DNA from: Microcoleus sp. EPA2
GTDB lineage: Bacteria > Cyanobacteriota > Cyanobacteriia > Cyanobacteriales > Microcoleaceae
Assembly (NCBI GenBank): GCA_020882975.1
Contig: JAHRFD010000003.1
Span: 190,944-254,943 of the forward strand
Direction of reading: 5' to 3'
Length of the DNA: 64,000 nt
Part shown: piece after piece, positions 1 through 6,726 of the stretch
How the letters are laid out: each line of letters starts with the position of its first letter
Position numbering within the stretch: position 1 is the first letter of the stretch
Made by a program: the position numbers and the translations under genes
The notes under the pieces: model-generated
The model's input: the letters and a program-made list of their open reading frames with translations, nothing else
The model's database searches: none
Told to the model about the DNA's origin: nothing

Positions 1-286
1 CGTCAGTTAGGTTAACGCCAAACAAACTGGTGCCGCTGAGGTTAGCTCCGCTGAGGTCTGCCCCAGCCAGGTTGGCTCTACTGAGGTTGGCTCCTCTGAG
101 GTCTGCACCTTGGAGATTGGCTCCTGCTAAGTTGGCTAAGACTAAGCCTGCACCGTTAAGGTCGCACTTGGGACACTGTCGGGTGGCTAGTAGTTGTTGG
201 GTGTGTTGTATGTTTTCGGCCGATGCAGGGGCTAGAGGGGCTAGAGCGCTTAGCACTGTTGCAGCAATGACTATTCTGAGTTTCAT
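1..286 (-). CDS. Secreted pentapeptide-repeat protein, 3' part cut by window edge
   Basis: Reading the minus strand from an ATG at 284-286 gives an open frame to the window edge. It starts with a signal peptide ([20 protein letters not shown], ending near ASA), then a CPKCDL motif, then A(N/D)LxxA pentapeptide repeats ([20 protein letters not shown] and so on). The order signal peptide, [13 protein letters not shown], repeats is common in cyanobacterial exported pentapeptide-repeat proteins, which fold as a right-handed quadrilateral beta-helix. Only about 95 codons are visible and the C-terminus lies outside the window. The role is unknown for this family; periplasmic or secreted location is inferred from the signal sequence. 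The plus-strand frame over the same bases is a low-complexity shadow. Confidence 0.85.
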   Translation of the reverse strand, partial: MKLRIVIAATVLSALAPLAPASAENIQHTQQLLATRQCPKCDLNGAGLVLANLAGANLQGADLRGANLSRANLAGADLSGANLSGTSLFGVNLTD

Positions 287-1374
287 TGTTAACCGTCCAA
301 AATCCGAAATATTAAATCTAAAATAACTTGTATTGAGGCAAGTGGAAATGTATAGTTACTGGAGTCTTTCCCTAATAATGATTGTTAGAGCTTATTTACA
401 GATTTTGAAAAATCTGTATTCTCATTAATGTGGCTTCATTAAAATCCAGCAAAAATTATCAATTTAATTTTATTAATTAAGGATTTATTTTTATATTTAA
501 TTATAATTAAGTCTGTTTTGGGGTCACTATTTTTGACGATTGATTATAATTACACTCTCTCTAAAAAGAACAATAACTCCGATTAGTTTGCAGCCTTCGT
601 GATGATTAAAATAGTGTGTTTATTCATAAAAGATTTCCCAAATTAGTGGGATTTTTTTCTACATTGTTGATTTTACTGGTTTTGAATGTGACAACGATCA
701 CCAATAACTATGGGTAATATCACATAAAGACAGCTTTTTCGATCACAAGATGTTGCGGGAAATAGTACATAGTAGTATTGTACCTCTAACAAATTGACAA
801 CTCGACCTTCTACGTGTTTTACTCAAGTAACGATCGACCAAGTAGTTTCATCAATATTTGCCGATCGCAGTTTGTCGGTATCACATTGACTAGGCGCTAC
901 CTTAGTCAAATCATGAGACTGCTGAAATCTAAGCATTTCTCGAAGAGAGAAGAACAGAATGCACTTGTCAGAGTCTTGTCAATTCTCTACAAAAGTCCGA
1001 TCGCCATTGCAGGTTAATCAAGAAGGGCGATCGACAGCATCTGTAGTGATAAATCTTATTTATTTGCTGCCAGCTAATGACAAACGGCCACAGATAAATC
1101 AGCAAAAATAACTAAAAAATAACAAAAAACAGGGATTGTGTATAGTACAAAAAACTTAATGAGGGTGTTTTAAGAAACAAAAAAAACCGCTAATTTCCTA
1201 GAAAAAATCAAACCTTAGTCAGATTGATGGGATATGTAACCATCAAATAGTTGAAGTAAATCGGTTGTATATTGCTAAGCTGCAAGTCCAAGGTTATCAG
1301 TAGCCTCGGAACAGATGCTGTTCCCTTGTCAAGCAAAGCTATTACAGATCGCGAATCCCCATGAGGTAATTAGT
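287..1374. other. AT-rich intergenic region, no supported gene
   Basis: About 1 kb lies between the pentapeptide gene and the transposase fragment. A short open frame at 814-1017 has no recognisable motif or ribosome binding site and was not accepted. A 5-bp stem (TCCCA 636-640, TGGGA 647-651) followed by seven T residues looks like a weak plus-strand terminator, but no plus-strand gene ends before it. The minus-strand promoter of the pentapeptide gene should lie within the first few hundred bases. Confidence 0.5.
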
Positions 1375-1812
1375 ATGGCTGGAGTATGTAGACTTAGCAT
1401 CACAGAGACAATTGAACAATTGAAAAGCTTATTAACCGAACAAAAAACGGCAAGTGGATTTCAAAAAATTCAAGCATTGTACTTGTTCAAAATTTGTCAA
1501 GTTAAAACAGTGAAAGAATTGGCACTGACAATCGGCGTAAACCGAATTACCGTGCAGCGGTGGCTCAGAAAATACCGTTCTGATGGACTCGAAGGACTCC
1601 TAGAAACAAAACACAGCGGAGGCCGCAAGCCAGCAATTCCTCCTTTGGCCCGCGCTAGCTTAGCAGTACGCCTCAGCGATCCCCATAAAGGCTTCAAAAG
1701 TTATGGAGAAATTCAAGATTGGTTGCAGCAGGAATATAACATTCAGGCTTCTTATAAAGCCGTTTACGCGACGGTAAGATACCAATTAAAAACGAAACTG
1801 ACTAAAGTCTAA
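1375..1812 (+). pseudogene. IS630-type transposase N-terminal (helix-turn-helix) fragment
   Basis: The product is a 145-aa DNA-binding module with two helix-turn-helix segments: one around VKELALTIGVNRITVQRWLRKY and a winged segment around SYGEIQDWLQQEYNIQASYKAVY. This matches the N-terminal half of cyanobacterial IS630-family transposases. No DDE catalytic half follows; the sequence after the stop is repeat DNA. The ATG at 1375 is preferred over the upstream in-frame one at 1315 because GAGG sits about 8 bases before it. It is therefore an orphan orfA or remnant that cannot transpose by itself. A domesticated DNA-binding role is possible but nothing here shows it. Confidence 0.65.
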
Positions 1813-1849
1813 ATTCAGCACTAATAGACATCTCCCAAACAGGCTGTCA

Positions 1850-2235
1850 AGCAGTGCTCTTTCATTCTCTTGTAGGGGCTGTCCCCCAGGGCTGTTTCAT
1901 TCTCACCAAAAAAAGGGTTTTGTAGGGGTAGCGCCAAGAGTGCCTACCCCTGCCACCAACGATCCAATGCGCGTTTGGGGCTGACCGGGCCGGCACTCTT
2001 GGCACGGCCCCTACAGAGAATGAAACCGCCCTGGGCTGCCCCCCGTGGCTGCCCCCATCTCACCAAACACATACAAAATCGTGAAAGAAGAGGGTAGGCA
2101 CGGGGCACTACCCCTACAAAATGATGATTTGTCACCAGAATGAAACAGCCCTGGGCTGTCAAGGGCTGGCTGTTTCATTCTCAAGAAAAGGATGATTGTC
2201 TAGGGGTAGTGCCTTTCTTTGCCTACCCCCCTCAC
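1850..2235. repeat. Dispersed palindromic repeat cluster (GGGCTGTTTCATTCTC modules)
   Basis: This gene-free stretch carries several copies, in both orientations, of a module around GGGCTGTTTCATTCTC (about 1889 and 2168, inverted near 2017 and 2140), interspersed with TGTAGGGG(C/T) blocks. Such GC-rich repeats near genes are frequent in filamentous cyanobacteria. Open frames that cross it (1944-2162 minus, 2140-2439 plus) are repeat translations and are not called. Confidence 0.6.
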
Positions 2236-2371
2236 TTGAATATCAATCTAAAAAGTCAAAATAGGGCTGATATTTGGTACCAAGTTGTACGCGCGATGAA
2301 TGAATTGCGCCCTAGGTACAGCTTGCAGGTTTTGCTGTTTTTTAGTTGTTCGATCTTGAAATTGTCTGCAT

Positions 2372-2725
2372 CTAAGGCAAAAACCGATCCAAAGCAGCTT
2401 TCAACTCTTCAATTTCCGTATCAATATTGCCTTCCTTAGCAGCTCTACCAATACATTGAGTTAAATGTTCGTCAAGAATGATTCTCGCGACGCGATCGAG
2501 AGCTCCTCTAACCGCAGCAACTTGTACTAGAACTTCAGGACAGGGGCGATTTTCCTGTACCATAGTTTTAATTCCACGAACGTGTCCCTCAATCCGAGAC
2601 AAGCGATTCACCAGCCGTCGCATGGATTCTTCATCGTGATGGTGAGGGTGAGCAGAGTCACCATCGTGATGGTGGTGAGAATTTGAGGGCAAAGATGGGT
2701 CAGCAGAAGTATCAGATAAGATCAT
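2372..2725 (-). CDS. CsoR/RcnR-family metal-sensing repressor, InrS-like nickel sensor
   Basis: A 117-aa protein with a His-rich N-terminus (SHHHH near 17-20, PHHH near 27-30) and the DUF156/CsoR four-helix fold (RRLVNRLSRIEGHVRGIKTM). Candidate metal ligands are C62, H87 and C91. Their spacing (25 then 4) is the same as the Cys53/His78/Cys82 set described for the cyanobacterial nickel sensor InrS. Members of this family repress metal-efflux genes and release DNA on metal binding; nickel is inferred from the ligand pattern and His-rich tail, copper is the alternative. No efflux gene is adjacent. The start lies only 11 bp downstream of an IS200/IS605 tnpA stop on the same strand, so the native promoter or operator has been displaced or replaced. 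Confidence 0.85.
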   Translation of the reverse strand: MILSDTSADPSLPSNSHHHHDGDSAHPHHHDEESMRRLVNRLSRIEGHVRGIKTMVQENRPCPEVLVQVAAVRGALDRVARIILDEHLTQCIGRAAKEGNIDTEIEELKAALDRFLP

Positions 2726-2736
2726 TGGGGTAAAAT

Positions 2737-3213
2737 TTAATAGTTAGAATTCAGAATATCTTGAGTTTGTGCTCCCGTTCCTGACCAAAAAACGGGGATA
2801 CAAGCCCCGTCCTTAAAGGACGGCTTTTCTTGATTTCTAATATAATCCTTCAGGACTTCTAGAGGTGTACCACCTGCGGAAACCGCAAAATAACTAGGAC
2901 TCCACAAAGCTTCTTTATGGGGTTTTTTGTATCCGGCCTGTCCTTCGCGACGACTGGAAACCCCTTTGAGAGCGTTAACAATTTGAGAAACTGAAAGCTT
3001 CGGCGGATACTCAATCAGTACATGAACATGATTCCCTTCACCGTTAAACTCTAGCACTTGAAAATTCATCTTTTGGTCAACCTCTCGAAACGACCTTTCA
3101 ATCAAATCAAGGCTTTCGTCTGTAAACACAGACCGACGGTACTTCGTAACACAGACAAAGTGCATTTTAAGTTCTGTAACAGAATGGCGTTCCCGGCGAT
3201 AAACGGTTGTCAT
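2737..3213 (-). CDS. tnpA: IS200/IS605 transposase TnpA (HUH, Y1)
   Basis: A small Y1 transposase of about 158 aa that catalyses single-strand DNA excision and insertion. The HUH metal-binding motif is visible as NHVHVLI (His about 62 and 64), and the catalytic tyrosine is in LKDYIRNQ (about residue 124). The N-terminal HFVCVTKYRR is typical. An ATG at 3213 is chosen over the upstream TTG at 3222. The last residues (after about VFWSG) may be read from flanking DNA, because the stop lies only 11 bp from the metal-sensor start. It appears intact. Confidence 0.9.
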   Translation of the reverse strand: MTTVYRRERHSVTELKMHFVCVTKYRRSVFTDESLDLIERSFREVDQKMNFQVLEFNGEGNHVHVLIEYPPKLSVSQIVNALKGVSSRREGQAGYKKPHKEALWSPSYFAVSAGGTPLEVLKDYIRNQEKPSFKDGACIPVFWSGTGAQTQDILNSNY

Positions 3214-3263
3214 TTTTGGCAAACCAAGATACGATTTCGTAGCAGACCAATCCTAGCACACTC

Positions 3264-4490
3264 ATGAAAGCAAGATTTCGCTACAGGTTTTACCGGACCA
3301 GTCAACAGCAGCAGAGTTTGGCTCAGTTGTTCGGCTGTGTTCGCGTAGTCTGGAACGATGCCCTCGCTCTCTGCAAGCAATCCGATAAAAAGCCAAGTTC
3401 AGCGGATTTGCAAAAAATCGTTATTACTCAGGCTAAGAATACCGAAGAAAGAGCTTGGCTAGGAGATGTGTCGTGCGTCCCATTACAACAGTCGGTTGCC
3501 GACGTGGATGTCGCTTTCAAGAACTTTTTCAACTCCTGTAAAGGAAAGCGAAAAGGACGCAAAGTCGGATATCCCAAGTTCAAAAGAAGAACCAGCAGTC
3601 AGTCGGCGCGTTTTAGAATTGGAGGATTTTCCTTCAAAGGTGATGGAGTCTATTTAGCAAAGATTGGAATTGTCAATCCAATATGGTCTAGAGAATTACC
3701 ATCAACATCCAGTTCTGTGACAGTGATTAAAGACTGTGCAAACCGCTATTTCTTAAGTTTTGTTGTAGAGGTTGAGTCAGTTCAATCCGAAGCCAAGAAT
3801 CCCAGCGTCGGAATCGACCTAGGGATTAAAACTTTTGCAGTAATGAGCAATGGTGAAAAAGCTGAAAGTCCTGGCTATAAAAAGCTAGATCGGAAAGTTC
3901 GCAAACTGCAACGCAAATTAACTCGCCAACCAAAGGAATCTAAGAGAAGGAATGTAACTCGAATCAAGATTGCCAAACTACACAATCGAATTGGCGACAC
4001 CCGCAAAGACTTCTTGCACAAACTGTCAACCAAAATAGTCAACGAAAACCAAGTGATTATTGTGGAAGACCTCAACCTTTCGGGCATGGTGAAGAATCGG
4101 AAACTTTCAAGAGCAATTAGTCAGCAAGGATGGTACGAATTCCGAACACTTTGCGAAGCTAAAGCTGAAAAGTTCGACAGGCAATTCAAGGTAATTAGTC
4201 GATGGGAACCAACCAGTCAAGTCTGTTCAGACTGTGGCTTTAAATGGGGAAAGATTGATTTATCTATTCGCTCAGTGCTTTGCCTAAGTTGTGGTACCCA
4301 CCAAGATAGAGATGAAAATGCAGCCAGAAATATAGAGAAAGTCGGGATGGGGAATCGCCACGACTCTAAACGGGCGCTGAGGGATTGTAAGACTACTCCG
4401 GTAGCAGAACCTTGTGAAGCGTCAAGAATCACCGCCCATGAAAGGCCCGTGAGTATTTTAATCGGCACCAGAACTCCAGCGCCCAACTAA
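3264..4490 (+). CDS. tnpB: TnpB RNA-guided endonuclease of the IS200/IS605 element
   Basis: A 408-aa TnpB, the family ancestral to Cas12, which cuts DNA guided by an element-encoded omega RNA. RuvC motifs are present: D185 in GIDLGIKTF, E268 in IIVEDLNLSGM, and the Asp of DRDENAARNI (about 348-350). The zinc ribbon cysteines are C321, C324, C340 and C343. The N-terminal VWNDAL segment and a basic linker (KLQRKLTRQ) match the family. The C-terminal tail of about 45 residues after the last RuvC motif probably overlaps the guide RNA scaffold. No frameshift is seen, so it may be active. It stops 24 bp before the htrA start. Confidence 0.92.
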   Translation: MKARFRYRFYRTSQQQQSLAQLFGCVRVVWNDALALCKQSDKKPSSADLQKIVITQAKNTEERAWLGDVSCVPLQQSVADVDVAFKNFFNSCKGKRKGRKVGYPKFKRRTSSQSARFRIGGFSFKGDGVYLAKIGIVNPIWSRELPSTSSSVTVIKDCANRYFLSFVVEVESVQSEAKNPSVGIDLGIKTFAVMSNGEKAESPGYKKLDRKVRKLQRKLTRQPKESKRRNVTRIKIAKLHNRIGDTRKDFLHKLSTKIVNENQVIIVEDLNLSGMVKNRKLSRAISQQGWYEFRTLCEAKAEKFDRQFKVISRWEPTSQVCSDCGFKWGKIDLSIRSVLCLSCGTHQDRDENAARNIEKVGMGNRHDSKRALRDCKTTPVAEPCEASRITAHERPVSILIGTRTPAPN

Positions 4491-4514
4491 CTCAGCTAGC
4501 ATAAAATTCACGCT

Positions 4515-5717
4515 ATGGGAATACTCAAGTTTTTTCGCCCAGCACCCCGAATAGTGTCTTCGCTGTTGGGCGTATTTTTAGGAATTACGATCGCCCTACA
4601 GGCTTGGACAATCAGCCCAGCATCAGCATCAGCGACTGTTCCAAATCCCCAAAAGTTGGCACTCAGGGGCTCAGAATTATCAGCGACTGCTAGCAACAAT
4701 AGTTTTGTGACGCTAGCAGTCGATCGCGTCGGACCAGCAGTGGTGCGAATTGATACCGAGCGCACTGTTAGCCGCAACCTCGATCCAGTCATGGAAGACC
4801 CGTTATTTAGGAGATTTTTTGGAGACGAGTTTCCTACCCAAAGCCCGAAACAAGAACGCCTGCGGGGTCAAGGTTCCGGCTTCGTCATCGACAAAAGCGG
4901 GACTGTATTAACCAACGCTCATGTGGTGGATAAAGCCGATCGAGTGACTGTCACCTTAAATGACGGGAGCGTTTTTCCGGGAGAAGTGTTAGGTACGGAT
5001 GAGGTGACAGATTTGGCTGTTGTCAAAATTAATACTAAGGGTGTTAACTTGCCGGTGGCCGCTTTGGGAGATTCTGATGCGGTGAAAGTGGGAGATTGGG
5101 CGATCGCCGTGGGAAACCCCCTAGGATTTGATAATACCGTCACCTTGGGAATTATCAGTACCTTGAAGCGATCGAGCGCAGCCGTGGGGATTCCCGACAA
5201 GCGCCTCGATTTCATTCAAACAGACGCAGCCATCAATCCCGGCAATTCCGGCGGCCCCCTGTTAAACGGTTTAGGAGAAGTAATCGGCATCAATACAGCA
5301 ATTCGAGCCGATGCAATGGGTATTGGCTTTGCAATTCCCATCAACAAAGCCAAAGCTATTTACACACAGTTAGCCCGCGGAGAACAAGTCAGTCACCCAT
5401 TTTTGGGAATTCAAATGATTGATTTGACTCCAGAAATTGCTAGAGAGAATAATGCCGATCCGAATGCTCCTTTGATGATACCGGAAGTGAGAGGGGTGTT
5501 AGTGATGCGAGTTGTGCCAAATACGCCTGCGGAGAAAGCGGGAATTCGCAAGGGAGATGCGATCGTTCAAATTGACGGCGAGGCTGTCACGACGGCGGCA
5601 AAGTTGCAAAATCTGGTGGAAAATAGCCAAATCGGTCAAAGTTTGAAACTGAAACTGCGGCGAGGTTCTTTGACGAAAGATGTTGTTGTTCAAACGGCTC
5701 AATTGAGGGATTTTTAG
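4515..5717 (+). CDS. HtrA/HhoA-family periplasmic serine protease with one PDZ domain
   Basis: A 400-aa Deg/HtrA protease for protein quality control in the cell envelope. An N-terminal hydrophobic segment (about 14-38, ending ASASA) acts as signal peptide or anchor. The trypsin-like domain has the triad H136 (TNAHVV), D166 (TDLAVV) and S245 (NPGNSGGP). One PDZ domain follows (about 296-395, GVLVMRVVPNTPAEKAGI). Cyanobacteria usually carry three paralogues (HtrA, HhoA, HhoB) and I cannot assign which. The ATG is only 24 bp after the tnpB stop with no clear Shine-Dalgarno sequence, so the IS element sits directly upstream of the gene and has altered its promoter region or supplies it. Confidence 0.93.
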   Translation: MGILKFFRPAPRIVSSLLGVFLGITIALQAWTISPASASATVPNPQKLALRGSELSATASNNSFVTLAVDRVGPAVVRIDTERTVSRNLDPVMEDPLFRRFFGDEFPTQSPKQERLRGQGSGFVIDKSGTVLTNAHVVDKADRVTVTLNDGSVFPGEVLGTDEVTDLAVVKINTKGVNLPVAALGDSDAVKVGDWAIAVGNPLGFDNTVTLGIISTLKRSSAAVGIPDKRLDFIQTDAAINPGNSGGPLLNGLGEVIGINTAIRADAMGIGFAIPINKAKAIYTQLARGEQVSHPFLGIQMIDLTPEIARENNADPNAPLMIPEVRGVLVMRVVPNTPAEKAGIRKGDAIVQIDGEAVTTAAKLQNLVENSQIGQSLKLKLRRGSLTKDVVVQTAQLRDF

Positions 5718-5742
5718 AGTATAAGGGGGTATTTTTCCCAGT

Positions 5743-6273
5743 CTAGGAGTGAAGAGTAGATTGTGACGCCAGTAGGGGCAATCCAGAAGTGGTTGCCCCA
5801 TTTGTGCCTTCTGTGGATTTTGAGCTTGAGGGTTGCGTTTTCAAGCAGTAGAAATTGTTACTCCCGATATGTTTATTGATAGGTTTAGTTAATTGTAATT
5901 CGGCTATTATAACCAATTGTTCAGGCAAAAGTTTAAGTTGACCCCCACATCGATGGGTTTGAGGGGAAATACTTTGGGTTTGGCGATATTGTTTGAGCAA
6001 TTTTTGCACAAAACTTAGAGCCACGCAAAAACGCTTGGCTATTTGTCTTTGTGAGAGCGGCTCACTATGATAAACATTAATTATTTTTTGCCGAAAGTCA
6101 ACCGAGTAAGATTGATTTTTTCGTAATGTATGATACTTTCTACAATCACGGAATAGCTTTTCGCGATCGACTGCTGTGACACGATCGACTGTGGGCGATC
6201 GACTGCTGTGACACGATCGACTGTGGGCGATCGACTGCTGTGGGCGATCGCGAAGGAGTGATCTGGGCTTCAA
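5743..6273 (-). pseudogene. IS630-type transposase N-terminal remnant
   Basis: The recognisable core is YSVDFRQKIINVY...LSQRQIAKRFCVALSFVQKLLKQY, the helix-turn-helix start of cyanobacterial IS630 orfA proteins. Everything N-terminal of that core is translated from a HIP1-containing minisatellite (TVDRVTAVDRE-type peptide), and everything after about IIAELQL no longer resembles a transposase. There is no DDE half. It is a decayed fragment. Part of it (6011-6285) is duplicated near 10.07-10.44 kb. Confidence 0.7.
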
Positions 6274-6285
6274 TCACAAAATTGA
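6011..6285. repeat. Direct repeat copy A (IS630 fragment plus HIP1 minisatellite)
   Basis: From AAACTTAGAGCCACGC to TCACAAAATTGA this 275-bp segment is nearly identical to 10073-10441 in the same orientation. It contains the IS630 helix-turn-helix coding part and a minisatellite (about 6165-6252) of 14-18 bp units built on CGATCGACTGCTGTG(ACA or GG). Outside the minisatellite only a few substitutions separate the copies; the length difference is due to repeat number. Confidence 0.85.
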
Positions 6286-6368
6286 ATGAGAGCTGTGCGA
6301 TCTTTTTTAATTTAATATTTCCACTCTCTTCTTGTCAGTTACATTGTATCTCATCTACCTGAAAAAGG

Positions 6369-6690
6369 CTATAATTCAGGATGTTTTGGTTCACTATAAA
6401 GCTTTTCTATGACGGTATCATCAACACTTAATATCCCTCCTTCTAAGTTGATAACTTTCTCTATCATCCCGAATAAGTCTTTCGGTTCATATCTTTCTCT
6501 GAGCAAAAAGCGATTGATGCTATCATGGGAAACGTCTCCCAATATCTCTGCTAACCTACTGCACCCCCCAAACTTGGGTTTGGAGAGTAAAAATAAAGTG
6601 TAAATGTCCTTATTGCATTGCGCTGTCGAGGTTTGAGTTATTTTTCTGATTGTCCGATACCGGTTAGTAGACGTTCCCTCTTGATCAATT
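6369..6690 (-). pseudogene. IS701-like transposase N-terminal remnant
   Basis: Translating the minus strand gives LLSKPKFGGCSRLAEILGD, VSHDSINRFLLRERYEPKD and then GGILSVDDTVIEKLYSEPK before a TAG at 6369. This matches the start of the IS701-type DDE transposases of cyanobacteria, with the first catalytic Asp expected in SVDDTVIEK. No ATG, GTG or TTG start is present in frame between the upstream stop and the core, and the protein ends about 80 residues in, so the gene is dead. The element end may be the TGCGTAAGTCCT at 6713-6724. Confidence 0.65.
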
Positions 6691-6726
6691 CACTATTTGG
6701 TTATTTTGTCAATGCGTAAGTCCTAG

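Larger units (their letters stand above)
2737..4490. mobile_element. IS200/IS605-family insertion sequence with divergent tnpA and tnpB
   Basis: Divergently transcribed tnpA (minus) and tnpB (plus) separated by about 50 bp make a complete IS605-type element. Both genes keep all expected catalytic residues. A perfect hairpin arm pair (GTCC/GGAC around TTAAA, near 2807-2820) lies close to the left end, as expected for single-strand transposon ends that lack terminal inverted repeats. Exact ends cannot be fixed by eye; they must fall very near 2726-2760 and 4440-4514. The guide RNA of such elements normally overlaps the 3' end of tnpB and stops at the right end, so it would be expected near 4350-4500. 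Confidence 0.8.

Noticed and set aside
30..326. 98-aa plus-strand frame rich in Leu/Arg/Pro
   Set aside because: It is the antisense of a minus-strand signal-peptide plus pentapeptide-repeat gene that makes far better sense.
814..1017. 67-aa frame in the AT-rich gap
   Set aside because: No ribosome binding site, motif or coding-like composition.
1944..2439. Frames of 72 and 99 aa
   Set aside because: They translate dispersed palindromic repeats and overlap the metal-sensor gene end.
6165..6252. Possible CRISPR or regulatory array of CGATCG units
   Set aside because: It is a minisatellite of 14-18 bp units with no spacers.
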